A stretch of 64,000 bases of DNA from Nitrosomonas aestuarii (GTDB lineage: Bacteria > Pseudomonadota > Gammaproteobacteria > Burkholderiales > Nitrosomonadaceae): NCBI RefSeq assembly GCF_003046585.1, contig NZ_QAAE01000004.1, positions 1 to 64,000 of the forward strand. Direction: 5' to 3'. Position numbers and translations under genes: made by a program. Shown here piece after piece: positions 49,301 to 56,757 of the stretch. Each line of letters opens with the position of its first letter. Positions within the stretch are counted from its first letter, which is position 1. The notes under the pieces were generated by a model. It searched no databases. It was not told where the DNA came from and worked only from the letters and a program-made list of their open reading frames with translations.

Positions 49301-50258
49301 TATTGTTATTGGCCGTGGAAGACGCAGAAAACCACGTTGTATAGGAGATAACATTTTTCTAGTTGATGCTAATGTGCTGTCTCGCCGTAATTTAATACAC
49401 ACAGTGGCTTTAGCTGCCGGCTTTGCTCAAGAGGAAGAACTGGCAAGCAGTAACGAATCTTACGCTACAATCACAGAAACGACCGTTTCTGAAAATAATC
49501 TATGTTTGGGTAATCCGATTCTGGTTGCAGAGGATAACGAAATTAACCAGAAGGTTATTCAACGTCAGCTAACCTTGCTTGGTATAAAGGCAGATATAGC
49601 AAATAATGGCCGTGAGGCACTCAGACTATGGATGACCAATAAATATGCATTGCTGCTGACCGATGTGCATATGCCTGACATAGATGGTTATCAACTTACC
49701 GCTGCCATACGTGCAGAAGAGACAAAAGCAAATCTAAATCGTATGCCAATTATTGCACTCACTGCGAATGTGCTAAAGGGTGAGGCTGAACACTGCAAAG
49801 CATTAGGAATGGATGATTATCTTTCGAAGCCAGTACAGTTGGCCGTTCTGAAAGAAACAATAGAAAAATGGTACAGCCTGACGGAAATCAAAGATAACGC
49901 ATATCCGGAAGTAGCGCCTATGGATGTCAATATTTTAAAAAAATTAGTTGGCAATGACGAAACAGTAATAGATGAAATGTTATCCGCATTTCGTACAAGT
50001 GCTACCAGAATCGAAAGCGAGCTACAGATTGCGTGCGAAGCTTTACTTTGTGATCGAGCCAAAAAAGCCGCACACAAATTGAAATCTTCCGCGCGCAGTG
50101 TTGGCGCCCTGAGGCTGGGTGATGTATGCGAACAGATCGAGCAAGCGGGTAAAAATGGAGAAGCTGAGATATTGGGAGATTTGTTTGCCAGGTTTGAATT
50201 AGAAATGGCTTCTGTGAATAGTTATCTGGTTAAGTCTATAAAGAGTAATGAGCAGTAG
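46368..50258 (+). CDS. Hybrid sensor histidine kinase (MASE1, PAS, HisKA, HATPase, REC, HPt)
   Basis: A 1296-aa tripartite kinase. It has an N-terminal MASE1-type membrane sensor (about residues 28-240, several helices), an extracytoplasmic loop (240-465, CHASE-like position), a further helix near residue 485, a coiled coil, and a PAS domain (540-640, IVQSINPAITHIFGYTVTEVIG). The HisKA phosphoacceptor is His665 in MSHEIRTPMNG. The ATPase has NLINNAIKFSS, DNGIGMSEE and GTGLGLAISR boxes. A degenerate receiver (910-1020) precedes a canonical one with Asp1099 in TDVHMPD. The C-terminal HPt has His1236 in AAHKLKSSA. Downstream regulators overlap or follow. The 46049-46367 leader has no other gene. 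Confidence 0.93.
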   Translation: MPQDIQGLDEYIATPATRLSNPFANPSWMKMLLVALVYFACAYFSRLVNLPDYYNLFTGLPAGLAFVTFVIWGPRLWQFIWISAFAADLLHYVNQVHDAESIAINIITAFFTASGAITQALIGAYLAKPFVKNANKILNIVETTVFLCRAGPIACLISTTINTFVLYQFHGLQDNAIIMITWMSGYTLDILGILLLAPVIFYTQSYMRIGNGWRRRIVIVTTSLFGTAALLLAGLCLFNHNEARNSRIIFEEKANEINFHARNAIRIGEDRLRNIAALSKSNNSLTSSEFVIFNQTAGLPECVITFSWIPNEAYGVTAGTFTHRLIYPEDHEADLYGKDIAEQVSGPALQRTMKTGRLTLASSVDSNKPVWWLIYPVFADISLDTKSTPDSKLLGFAAAQINMQLFFEDLVNTADHMNIALRIKGMASWHPSETLLEHRVPAQSAPDLKYSLSKHFAGEGLQIEMWSLHVPEFGWEIGSIIFLLFGLIFMILISAYSFNTLNYGFYLEHQITKRTREIELQNARTNALVENLKDVAFTVDENGIVQSINPAITHIFGYTVTEVIGSSITFLIPEMVCSLTNCWLQTKEAKSFELEKETEAQHKNGHFFPIRLTIAEYSVDGERFFSGVLHDLREQKRLMSDVEAARDKAEAASHAKSDFLAAMSHEIRTPMNGVIGMLEVLTQSSLRPDQVEIVELVRESAIALLGIINDILDFSKIEAGKLQLADEPLSIEKETEKVCALLDRMAEQKNVELLMFVDPAIPGRLQGDALRLRQILYNLINNAIKFSSKLKRQGYVSVHVKLASPEQGQTWIQCEVCDNGIGMSEEVQLRLFTAFEQGESSTTRRFGGTGLGLAISRQLANMMGGEITVQSTINEGSIFFVRLPFTHRSADKQNESMPLAELSCLTIGSEGGFISNATRYLTHAGAQVQHVESINDVNVHGTTSSGKPWVWLLDTKVNFSTDLLRTITNQYAQQNIRIIVIGRGRRRKPRCIGDNIFLVDANVLSRRNLIHTVALAAGFAQEEELASSNESYATITETTVSENNLCLGNPILVAEDNEINQKVIQRQLTLLGIKADIANNGREALRLWMTNKYALLLTDVHMPDIDGYQLTAAIRAEETKANLNRMPIIALTANVLKGEAEHCKALGMDDYLSKPVQLAVLKETIEKWYSLTEIKDNAYPEVAPMDVNILKKLVGNDETVIDEMLSAFRTSATRIESELQIACEALLCDRAKKAAHKLKSSARSVGALRLGDVCEQIEQAGKNGEAEILGDLFARFELEMASVNSYLVKSIKSNEQ

Positions 50259-50905
50259 CGCAGCGATGAGGAAAAAACTCAACGATAAAAAACGGATTGA
50301 CAATATTTGGATACTCGATGATGAGTCCGTCATGCAAAAACTGCTGACACATATGCTCACAGAACTGGGGTATTTTTGCTCTGTTAGTTTTACGAGTGCG
50401 GCTACTGCGCTAGCTACGTATCACTCACTAAATGACTGGCCAGAGATGGATGGTCTTGAGTTTATGCGTCACTTGGCCGGGCAGCATTATACTGGTGGCC
50501 TGATTCTGGTCAGCGGTGAAAAATAACTGTACGCTTCGGGTCGCCGGAGCTGCTAGCCAGGCAATATCAGCTTTCTATACCAGGGGGACTATGTAGACTT
50601 TTTGCATTAGCAGATTTTTCTGCATTGTTTGAAAAGTATTTTTCCTTGGAAACTAAAGTACCGCAAAGTAACAGTAAAGTTTATGGGGCGGAGGCTGTAC
50701 GTGATGCGATTTACAAAGGTCAACTCGTCAATTATTACCAACCAAGGGTTGCAACAAGTACGGGTAAGATAATTAGCGTGGAAGATGTCAAAGATTAGAA
50801 GTTTTTATTCGCCGCAAATTATGCTCTATTGGTACAAGGTTATTTTATTGTGCATCCTATCCTGCTGCTGATGTGTTTGATTGGATCCAAAATTAACACT
50901 CATGC
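50248..50905 (+). pseudogene. Decayed response regulator-EAL phosphodiesterase gene
   Basis: The start ATG overlaps the kinase stop by 11 nt. The first 92 codons encode a receiver (IWILDDESVMQKLLTHMLTELGY ... EMDGLEFMRHL ... LILVSGE), but about ten residues around the phosphoacceptor Asp are deleted between NDWP and EMDG. After a TAA at 50524-50526, frameshifted sequence continues the family: FALADFSALFEKYFSLETKV, then an EAL start (AEAVRDAIYKGQLVNYYQPRVATSTGKIISVE). The rest of EAL is deleted until a C-terminal scrap, QGYFIVHPI and FDWIQN-stop near 50905. It once linked this kinase to c-di-GMP turnover; it is not functional now. Confidence 0.85.
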
Positions 50906-50943
50906 TCGCATGCTAGATATATTACCAAAGGAAAACAATTGTT

Positions 50944-52119
50944 ATGAATCGTTCTTTGACTAGTAATGCCTCCATACTTGTAGCATCGGACAACAGAAGC
51001 GATGCAGATGTCGTGCAAAGATTACTTTCCACAGATTATCCTAATACGATAACGACAATAGACCCGGATCAGGCCTCAGCAGACTTCGATCAGCATCGCC
51101 CGGAAGTACTGGTACTTGTTTTTAAAGAACTGGAGAAATCACAGCGTTATTATTTAGGATTGTATCGACAGGGTTGCGCTGTTCAGCTTCAACCCCATCG
51201 CACAATCGTTTTATGCGGCAAAGATGAAATCCATCACGCTTACAAACTGTGCCGGGAAGGAATATTCGACGATTACACACTATTCTGGCCTATGACGATT
51301 GATTCATCCCGTCTTCCAATGTCTGTTTTCCTGGCATTGCGTGAACAAGCTAGTCTCAGAGTTAGCACACCAACTGCAGCTGATTTTGCTGCTCAAGTAC
51401 GACGCATTGCAACACTGGAAAAAATGCTGACAGATCAATTGGCACAGGGAGATAATCGAATTGATGCAATCGGCCAAGCTGTTACATATGCCACCAATCA
51501 TGCAGCTTCAGCACTTGAAAATTTTTCACAACGGCTCATACAGGGTAATTTAGAGGATATCGTTGCGGTAAAAAGTGCTGACAAGTTACAACGCGAACTT
51601 GGGCAACTCAAGCGGGACGCTATTGAAGCACCGCTTCATACACTTACGCGGTCGGTAAACCCACTCAAACAATGGACTAATGAATTTCGCGAAGCGAATA
51701 ATACTCATCTGGAGTCTTTACGTACGCTAAACTCGCTTGCTAATACCATTCAACCATCACTATTGATAGTAGATGACGATGAATTTCAGCATAAAATTAT
51801 TAACTCTATTCTTAAAGAAGAAAGTTATAACTTGATGTTTGCAGCAAAAGGTAGTGACGTGTTTAATATCGTACGAAACTCACGCCCTGATCTTATCTTA
51901 ATGGATATCATGTTACCCGATATCAATGGAGTAGAAATAGTAAAACAGATTAAAGCTGTTACACGCCTTGCAAAAATTCCAATTATTATGATTACAGGCG
52001 AAAGTAAAAAAAATTTTATTATGGCGAGCCTTGAAGCTGGTGCCAGGGATATAATCGTCAAACCTTTTGTGCGTGACATATTATTAGAGAAAATAAAATA
52101 CTCACTGGATAATCCGTGA
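50944..52119 (+). CDS. Two-receiver response regulator
   Basis: A 391-aa protein with two receiver-like domains and no DNA-binding domain. The N-terminal one (ILVASDNRSDADVVQRLLST, residues 10-130) lacks the usual LDxxMP phosphosite. A helical, coiled-coil linker (residues 150-265) follows. The C-terminal receiver is canonical: LLIVDDDEFQHKII, LILMDIMLPDING with Asp321, IPIIMITG and the Lys in VKPF. Its output is probably protein-protein. By position it belongs to the upstream hybrid kinase. Confidence 0.88.
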   Translation: MNRSLTSNASILVASDNRSDADVVQRLLSTDYPNTITTIDPDQASADFDQHRPEVLVLVFKELEKSQRYYLGLYRQGCAVQLQPHRTIVLCGKDEIHHAYKLCREGIFDDYTLFWPMTIDSSRLPMSVFLALREQASLRVSTPTAADFAAQVRRIATLEKMLTDQLAQGDNRIDAIGQAVTYATNHAASALENFSQRLIQGNLEDIVAVKSADKLQRELGQLKRDAIEAPLHTLTRSVNPLKQWTNEFREANNTHLESLRTLNSLANTIQPSLLIVDDDEFQHKIINSILKEESYNLMFAAKGSDVFNIVRNSRPDLILMDIMLPDINGVEIVKQIKAVTRLAKIPIIMITGESKKNFIMASLEAGARDIIVKPFVRDILLEKIKYSLDNP

Positions 52120-52356
52120 ATACGCCATGACGTAGCTTAATAGATCCAGACGCATCAATTTGCAGATAACGGTGAAACACTCCCTTTTTTATTAATCCAA
52201 CGGGCACGTTATTGATGCGCTATTTCGCATGCCGCTGTTCCATTATGGACATACACAAGATGGATAAGCAATAAAAAAGGCCATGGAAGCAAAATGATTA
52301 ATATGCTCGAGTAACATTAAACTAAACGACACACAAATAACTTATAAAACATAATG

Positions 52357-53391
52357 TTATTTTATAATATCGCGTTTTGTGATACCACGCAATAATCGAC
52401 CGAGAATATCTGCTCCCGTAATAACCCGTTTTTCATCAGACCAGATGAGAATAAGATCATCATCGACGACATCATCCACCATCGAGTTCGGATTCACCTG
52501 CAAACGGGATAATATCTTTCCGAGCAAAGTGTTTGGATCCTTGACAATAATGGGACGATGACAATAAACATAAGGATTGACCGGCCCTGACCCGAACAGT
52601 GCTTCACGTAGAAAGGCATTAGCATTCAACACCATGCGGGGCTGATCATATTCATCAATAAGAATGATCCACTTTTTGCCGGAACGGTTGATTTCGAGCA
52701 GAAACGGGTCCAGGGCACGCCGTTCAAATTGCGGAAATATCAGCCTGCCATCTTTTGATGGCAGGCTGATTATGCTATCTGGATCGACATGCTCTCCTTC
52801 CTGCGTGACTGAAATGTCATCCAACGCTAAAAAATTCAGGGCGCCGATACCTTCCAGACGTTCCACATCCGATTCTTCAGCCTCAATATGCTTGCGAATC
52901 AGGGTTCGCAAATCGCGTTCCCTGAAATACGGGATACTCTCCTTTCCTAACCACCAATCCAACATCATCGCTGAAGGTTTTGCAACCGGAAAAAGAATAA
53001 CCTGATAAATGCGTATCAATGGAGCAAGCAATGCCCCCATACGCATAGCATGACGGGAAAAATAAGCCTGTGGAAATATTTCACCAGCAAATGTAATCAG
53101 TATTGTTGAGAAGAAAAAAGCAGCCACCCCAGCCATGACAGAATTGGATAACAGCGTTAGCAGAACATTAATCCCAACATTACCCCATAAAATGGTAGCA
53201 AGCAGGAAATTGAAATCTTTACGCAAGATCAAAATCTTTGCCGCATCTGTATTCCCGGCGGAAACATCTACTTCCAGATGCAGCCGGCTGATACCCAGCA
53301 ATGCCAAGTTTAAACCTGAGAACATAGCGGACTGACTGATACAAAACACGATGCCAATCCAGATCAAGGTGTCAATCGGCAAAACGCTCAT
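52357..53391 (-). CDS. CNNM/CorC-like (DUF21 plus CBS) membrane protein
   Basis: A 344-aa protein with an N-terminal DUF21 transmembrane region of about four helices (WIGIVFCISQSAMFSGLNLALLGISRLHLEV; GNVGINVLLTLLSNSV; FAGEIFPQAYF) and a C-terminal pair of CBS domains (about residues 190-330). CNNM proteins are linked to magnesium/cation transport; some members were called hemolysins. The C-terminal CorC/HlyC transporter-associated domain is absent. Contains a perfect 14-bp intragenic hairpin (52739-52770). Transcribed alone, convergent with the response regulator. Confidence 0.85.
   Translation of the reverse strand: MSVLPIDTLIWIGIVFCISQSAMFSGLNLALLGISRLHLEVDVSAGNTDAAKILILRKDFNFLLATILWGNVGINVLLTLLSNSVMAGVAAFFFSTILITFAGEIFPQAYFSRHAMRMGALLAPLIRIYQVILFPVAKPSAMMLDWWLGKESIPYFRERDLRTLIRKHIEAEESDVERLEGIGALNFLALDDISVTQEGEHVDPDSIISLPSKDGRLIFPQFERRALDPFLLEINRSGKKWIILIDEYDQPRMVLNANAFLREALFGSGPVNPYVYCHRPIIVKDPNTLLGKILSRLQVNPNSMVDDVVDDDLILIWSDEKRVITGADILGRLLRGITKRDIIK
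52739..52770. repeat. Perfect 14-bp inverted repeat inside the CNNM gene
   Basis: ATCAGCCTGCCATC and GATGGCAGGCTGAT flank TTTT with no mismatch. In the minus-strand mRNA it folds as a very stable stem-loop around the codons for SLPSKDGRLI. Perfect inverted repeats of this length are rare in coding DNA. Confidence 0.85.
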
Positions 53392-53780
53392 ATTTTAAAT
53401 GATAGTAGGATTGCGGTTTTATAATCATAACCAATATTCACATAATATACCGGGTACCAGGACATTTCTCTGAATAAATAAAGCGGTTACCAAAGAATGG
53501 TTTCAAAACGATCGTTGTTTCAATGAAAAAATAACTGCTACACTAGTACTCCAACAACTTAGAGATGACAGGTACAGCGTTCACAGGATGTTTCGTCCCA
53601 AAGCGCAGCGCGATGACAGCGCATCCTGTGATCGCCCGGCGGGTTAGCTTTTCAGCGTTACTGGCGGGGCAAGTTTCGCCGACAAGGGGCATAATCAATA
53701 TGCATTCTGGACCTGTTTTTAACGCCACAATATCAACACAGATAGTTTTTCAACAGACTGTCAGGGATTAAATAAAGCGT
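53392..53780. other. Intergenic region with palindrome and repeat copy, no supported gene
   Basis: A 389-bp gap. At 53580-53630 the arms TCACAGGATG and CATCCTGTGA frame a 31-nt loop. A 61-codon open frame on the minus strand (53543-53728) spans it without a ribosome site or known family. A copy of the dispersed repeat ends 15 bp before the next gene (core at 53734). Confidence 0.45.
53713..53766 (+). repeat. Dispersed ~50-bp repeat, copy B
   Basis: Contains CAACACAGATAGTTTTTCAA followed by CAGACTGTCAGG. Related copies lie at 29575-29625 (A), 56704-56755 (C) and 63268-63316 (D), all in intergenic DNA and in the same orientation. B and C share the core CAACRCAGATAGTTTTTCAA; B and D match at about 33 of 51 aligned positions without gaps. 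Confidence 0.6.
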
Positions 53781-54455
53781 ATGGGTCAACATTATCTGGA
53801 TTATTTATTCGCACCTAACGCCATTGCCGTATTCGGCGCCAGCATGAAATCCGCATCAGTAGGAACCCGTTTATTTCAGAATATTATCGCAAGTGGTTTC
53901 GCAGGTCCTGTTTACCCCATCAACCCTAAGTACAACAACCTGGATCAACAGACATGTTACCCCTCCATACGCGCGATTGACAAATCTGTTGACCTCGCTG
54001 TAATCGCTACGCCAGTGGCAACTATACCGGAAATCATCCATGAATGCGGTGAACAGGGCGTGTGCACTGCCATCATCCTCTCCGCCGGTTTCGAGGACGC
54101 ACAAGGCGAAGCCGGTATCTATCAGAAGTCTGTACTGGCAGAAGCACGCCGCAAAGGTATCCGCATCCTTGGACCGAATTGTCTCGGCTTAATTCGTCCT
54201 GTCAATAAGTTAAACGCCACCTTCAGCAAAAACAATGCGCACTCCGGCAATCTCGCTCTGGTATCACAATCGGGCGCGTTATGCACTGCGATCCTCGACT
54301 GGGCCATGGCGCGCAGCATAGGATTCTCCGCCGTGGTGTCACTGGGTAATGCGCTTGATATCGGTTTCGGCGAGGTGCTGGATTATCTCGCACTTGATCC
54401 CCATACCGAAAGTATCCTGTTATACGTTGAAGGTATTCGTGATGCGCGCGCATGA
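53781..54455 (+). pseudogene. N-terminal fragment of an acyl-CoA synthetase (NDP-forming)/GNAT protein
   Basis: A 224-aa CoA-binding domain (YLFAPNAIAVFGASMKSASVG; PVYPINPKYN; RGIRILGPNCLGLI; LVSQSGALCTAILDWA) that in relatives is continuous with the next ORF in one protein of about 900 aa. It stops at TGA after EGIRDARA, exactly where relatives continue with a helix (RxFxxAxRxxAR) leading to the KPVIVLK strand. The end overlaps the next ORF by ATGA. Loss of about a dozen codons with a frame change at a GCGCGC string best explains this. It may still be made as a separate subunit, as in archaeal alpha/beta ADP-forming acetyl-CoA synthetases. Confidence 0.75.
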
Positions 54456-56428
54456 AACCGGTTATTGTGTTGAAGGTTGGCCGTCACCATGAAAGTGCAC
54501 ATGCCGCACTCTCTCATACCGGCGCCATGGTAGGCGCCGACGATGTATTTGATGCAGCTCTGCGGCGCGCCGGTGCGGTGCGTGTTATGACTATCGAACA
54601 ATTATTTTCAGCCGCCCAGTTACTCGCCACTACGCATCGTGCGCAGGGCAACCGTCTCGCCATCGTCACCAATGGAGGTGGTCCGGGTATTATGGCCACT
54701 GACCGGGCAATTGACTTGGGCGTGGCAATAACGCAGCTTACTGAAACAAGCATACAACAACTAAACGCTGCTTTGCCGCCACATTGGTCGCACGGCAATC
54801 CGATAGATATTCTCGGTGACGCCACCCCCGCGCGTTATCGCAGCGCAGTCGAAATCTGCTTGCACGACACTCATATTGACGGAGTATTGATAATCCTTAC
54901 GCCACAGGCAATGACAAAACCGCTACAAGCTGCAAAAGCGGTGATTGAAGCGTCTACGGGTACAAACAAGCCAGTGCTGGCCTGCTGGATGGGTGAACCA
55001 CAGGTAAAAGCTGCGCGAAAGCTGTTTGCAAAGCATAAGATACCCTTTTTTCCAAATCCCGATGTTGCCGTTGAAGCCTTTACCTATCTTGTCAGCTACC
55101 ACCGTAACCAGAGATTATTGATGCAGGTCCCGGAGCCCTTGATGCGTAGCAGCGGGTCTGATATCAACGGTGCACACATGATCATCGATGGTGCTCTTGC
55201 AGAACGGCGCACCACGCTTAACAGTCTTGAGGCAAGAGCATTGCTGACCGCATTTGGGATAACCGTGATGCCTGCAATTTCAGCACGATCGGGCAATGAG
55301 GCGTTGGTTGCAGCAGAATCCCTTGGATTCCCCATTGCAATGAAAATCAATTCACCGGATATCAGTCATAAGTCCGATGTCAATGGCGTGCAATTAAATA
55401 TCGCTAACGCACACGCAGTACGCGGTACTTATAACGAATTGACCGCCACCGTCCAGGCACTATGTCCCAACGCTAAAATAGAGGGTGTCACGATAGAACG
55501 TATGCACCATCATCCTCATGGAAGAGAGCTCCTGGTCGGCGTGATTCGTGACCCTGTATTTGGCCCGATTATCAGCTTTGGTGCAGGGGGCACTATGGTT
55601 GAGTTATTACTGGATCATGCCGTAGCCATTCCACTGCTCAATGATTTTATCATCACAGACCTGATTAACCAGACCCGCATCTCGAAACTGCTGGGGCAAT
55701 TTCGTAATTTTCCTGCCGTGAGTATTCCCGCCATACGAAATGTGATGCGGCGCTTATCAGAAATGGTGTGCGAATTACCACGCATTTGTGAGCTCGATAT
55801 CAATCCGCTTATTGCTGATGAAAATGATGCGGTGGTATTGGATGTCCGTGTAGTCGTTGATGCACAGGCACCGATGCTGAAACCCTACGGACACATGGCC
55901 ATCCACCCATACCCTGCTCACCTGCAGAGACAGTGGCAACTTGCCGATGGCACTGACATTATCATCCGACCGATACGACCAGAAGATGCTGAAATAGAAC
56001 AAACCTTTGTGCATAATCTTTCACTACAATCGAAATATTTCCGTTTCATGCAATCGCTCTATGAACTCACGCCGCAAATGCTGATCCGGTTCACTCAGAT
56101 TGATTATGATCGCGAACTGGCATTGATCGCCGTCATCAGTGCAAAGCATCGAGAGACTGAAATCGGTGTAGCGCGCTACGTAACAAACCCCGATATCGAA
56201 AGTTGCGAATTTGCTCTGGTAATTGCCGATCAATGGCAACAAAAAGGTATCGGATCACGACTCCTGACCTGTTTGATAGAAGCTGCGAAAGCTAAAGGAT
56301 TCAAAACAATGGAAGGTGAAGTACTGGCGAACAATACCGCTATGCTCCGATTGACCAAGAATCTTGGATTTACGTCGCACATTAGTCAAGACGATCCTGC
56401 TATCATTGCGATCTCCAAAGCGCTTTAG
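54452..56428 (+). CDS. Acyl-CoA synthetase (NDP-forming) C-terminal part with GNAT acetyltransferase domain
   Basis: A 658-aa ORF: succinyl-CoA-ligase-like domain with the SHTGAMVG motif (KPVIVLKVGRHHESAHAALSHTG at residues 2-24), ATP-grasp domain (SLGFPIAMKINSPDISHKSD; FGPIISFGAGGTMVELL; CELDINPLIADENDAVVLDVRV; about residues 230-480), and a C-terminal GNAT domain (DIIIRPIRPEDAE ... ADQWQQKGIGSRLLTCLIEAA). Family: Pat/PatZ-like protein lysine acetyltransferases and ACD enzymes. The SHTG histidine is retained. Its start overlaps the upstream fragment stop, so translation by reinitiation is possible, making the pair a natural split version. Confidence 0.85.
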   Translation: MKPVIVLKVGRHHESAHAALSHTGAMVGADDVFDAALRRAGAVRVMTIEQLFSAAQLLATTHRAQGNRLAIVTNGGGPGIMATDRAIDLGVAITQLTETSIQQLNAALPPHWSHGNPIDILGDATPARYRSAVEICLHDTHIDGVLIILTPQAMTKPLQAAKAVIEASTGTNKPVLACWMGEPQVKAARKLFAKHKIPFFPNPDVAVEAFTYLVSYHRNQRLLMQVPEPLMRSSGSDINGAHMIIDGALAERRTTLNSLEARALLTAFGITVMPAISARSGNEALVAAESLGFPIAMKINSPDISHKSDVNGVQLNIANAHAVRGTYNELTATVQALCPNAKIEGVTIERMHHHPHGRELLVGVIRDPVFGPIISFGAGGTMVELLLDHAVAIPLLNDFIITDLINQTRISKLLGQFRNFPAVSIPAIRNVMRRLSEMVCELPRICELDINPLIADENDAVVLDVRVVVDAQAPMLKPYGHMAIHPYPAHLQRQWQLADGTDIIIRPIRPEDAEIEQTFVHNLSLQSKYFRFMQSLYELTPQMLIRFTQIDYDRELALIAVISAKHRETEIGVARYVTNPDIESCEFALVIADQWQQKGIGSRLLTCLIEAAKAKGFKTMEGEVLANNTAMLRLTKNLGFTSHISQDDPAIIAISKAL

Positions 56429-56534
56429 TATCCTCATTACTGGTGTATTTCCAAAGACGTAAAGGCGCCCTCTCATTCCTGCATACCAAGCTATCTAAAC
56501 CAATCAATACATTCGGCGGCGAAAAAGCCAACCG

Positions 56535-56700
56535 GCTGGCGACAAATTAAAAAAAGCGATCACCACCATCGGCCAGTATTGCGGTGCAAGTTGTTCGATT
56601 CCGGCGCCTTCCAGAAACACGCCGCGCACTATGATCAGAAAATAGCGCAGCGGATTGATTAGTGTCAGAGGTTGTCCCACTTCCGGCTGTTGTATCAGCG
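56535..56700 (-). pseudogene. ABC-2 type permease, C-terminal remnant
   Basis: In one minus-strand frame the 55 codons read LTLINPLRYFLIIVRGVFLEGAGIEQLAPQYWPMVVIAFF, the characteristic C-terminal segment of ABC-2 permeases (YbhS/YbhR type), with the NPLRYF ... RG.FL.G.G ... WP order. No start, and the sequence upstream is cut off by a dispersed repeat copy at 56704. The rest of the gene is gone. Confidence 0.75.
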
Positions 56701-56703
56701 TAT

Positions 56704-56755
56704 GGTTTTAATTCCGCAACAACAACGCAGATAGTTTTTCAACACCTGCTGAAGC
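56704..56755 (+). repeat. Dispersed ~50-bp repeat, copy C
   Basis: Carries CAACGCAGATAGTTTTTCAA at 56723, one mismatch from copy B in a 20-bp core. It lies at the broken end of the ABC-2 remnant and directly abuts the 3' end of the acetolactate synthase-like gene. Confidence 0.6.
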
Positions 56756-56757
56756 AA

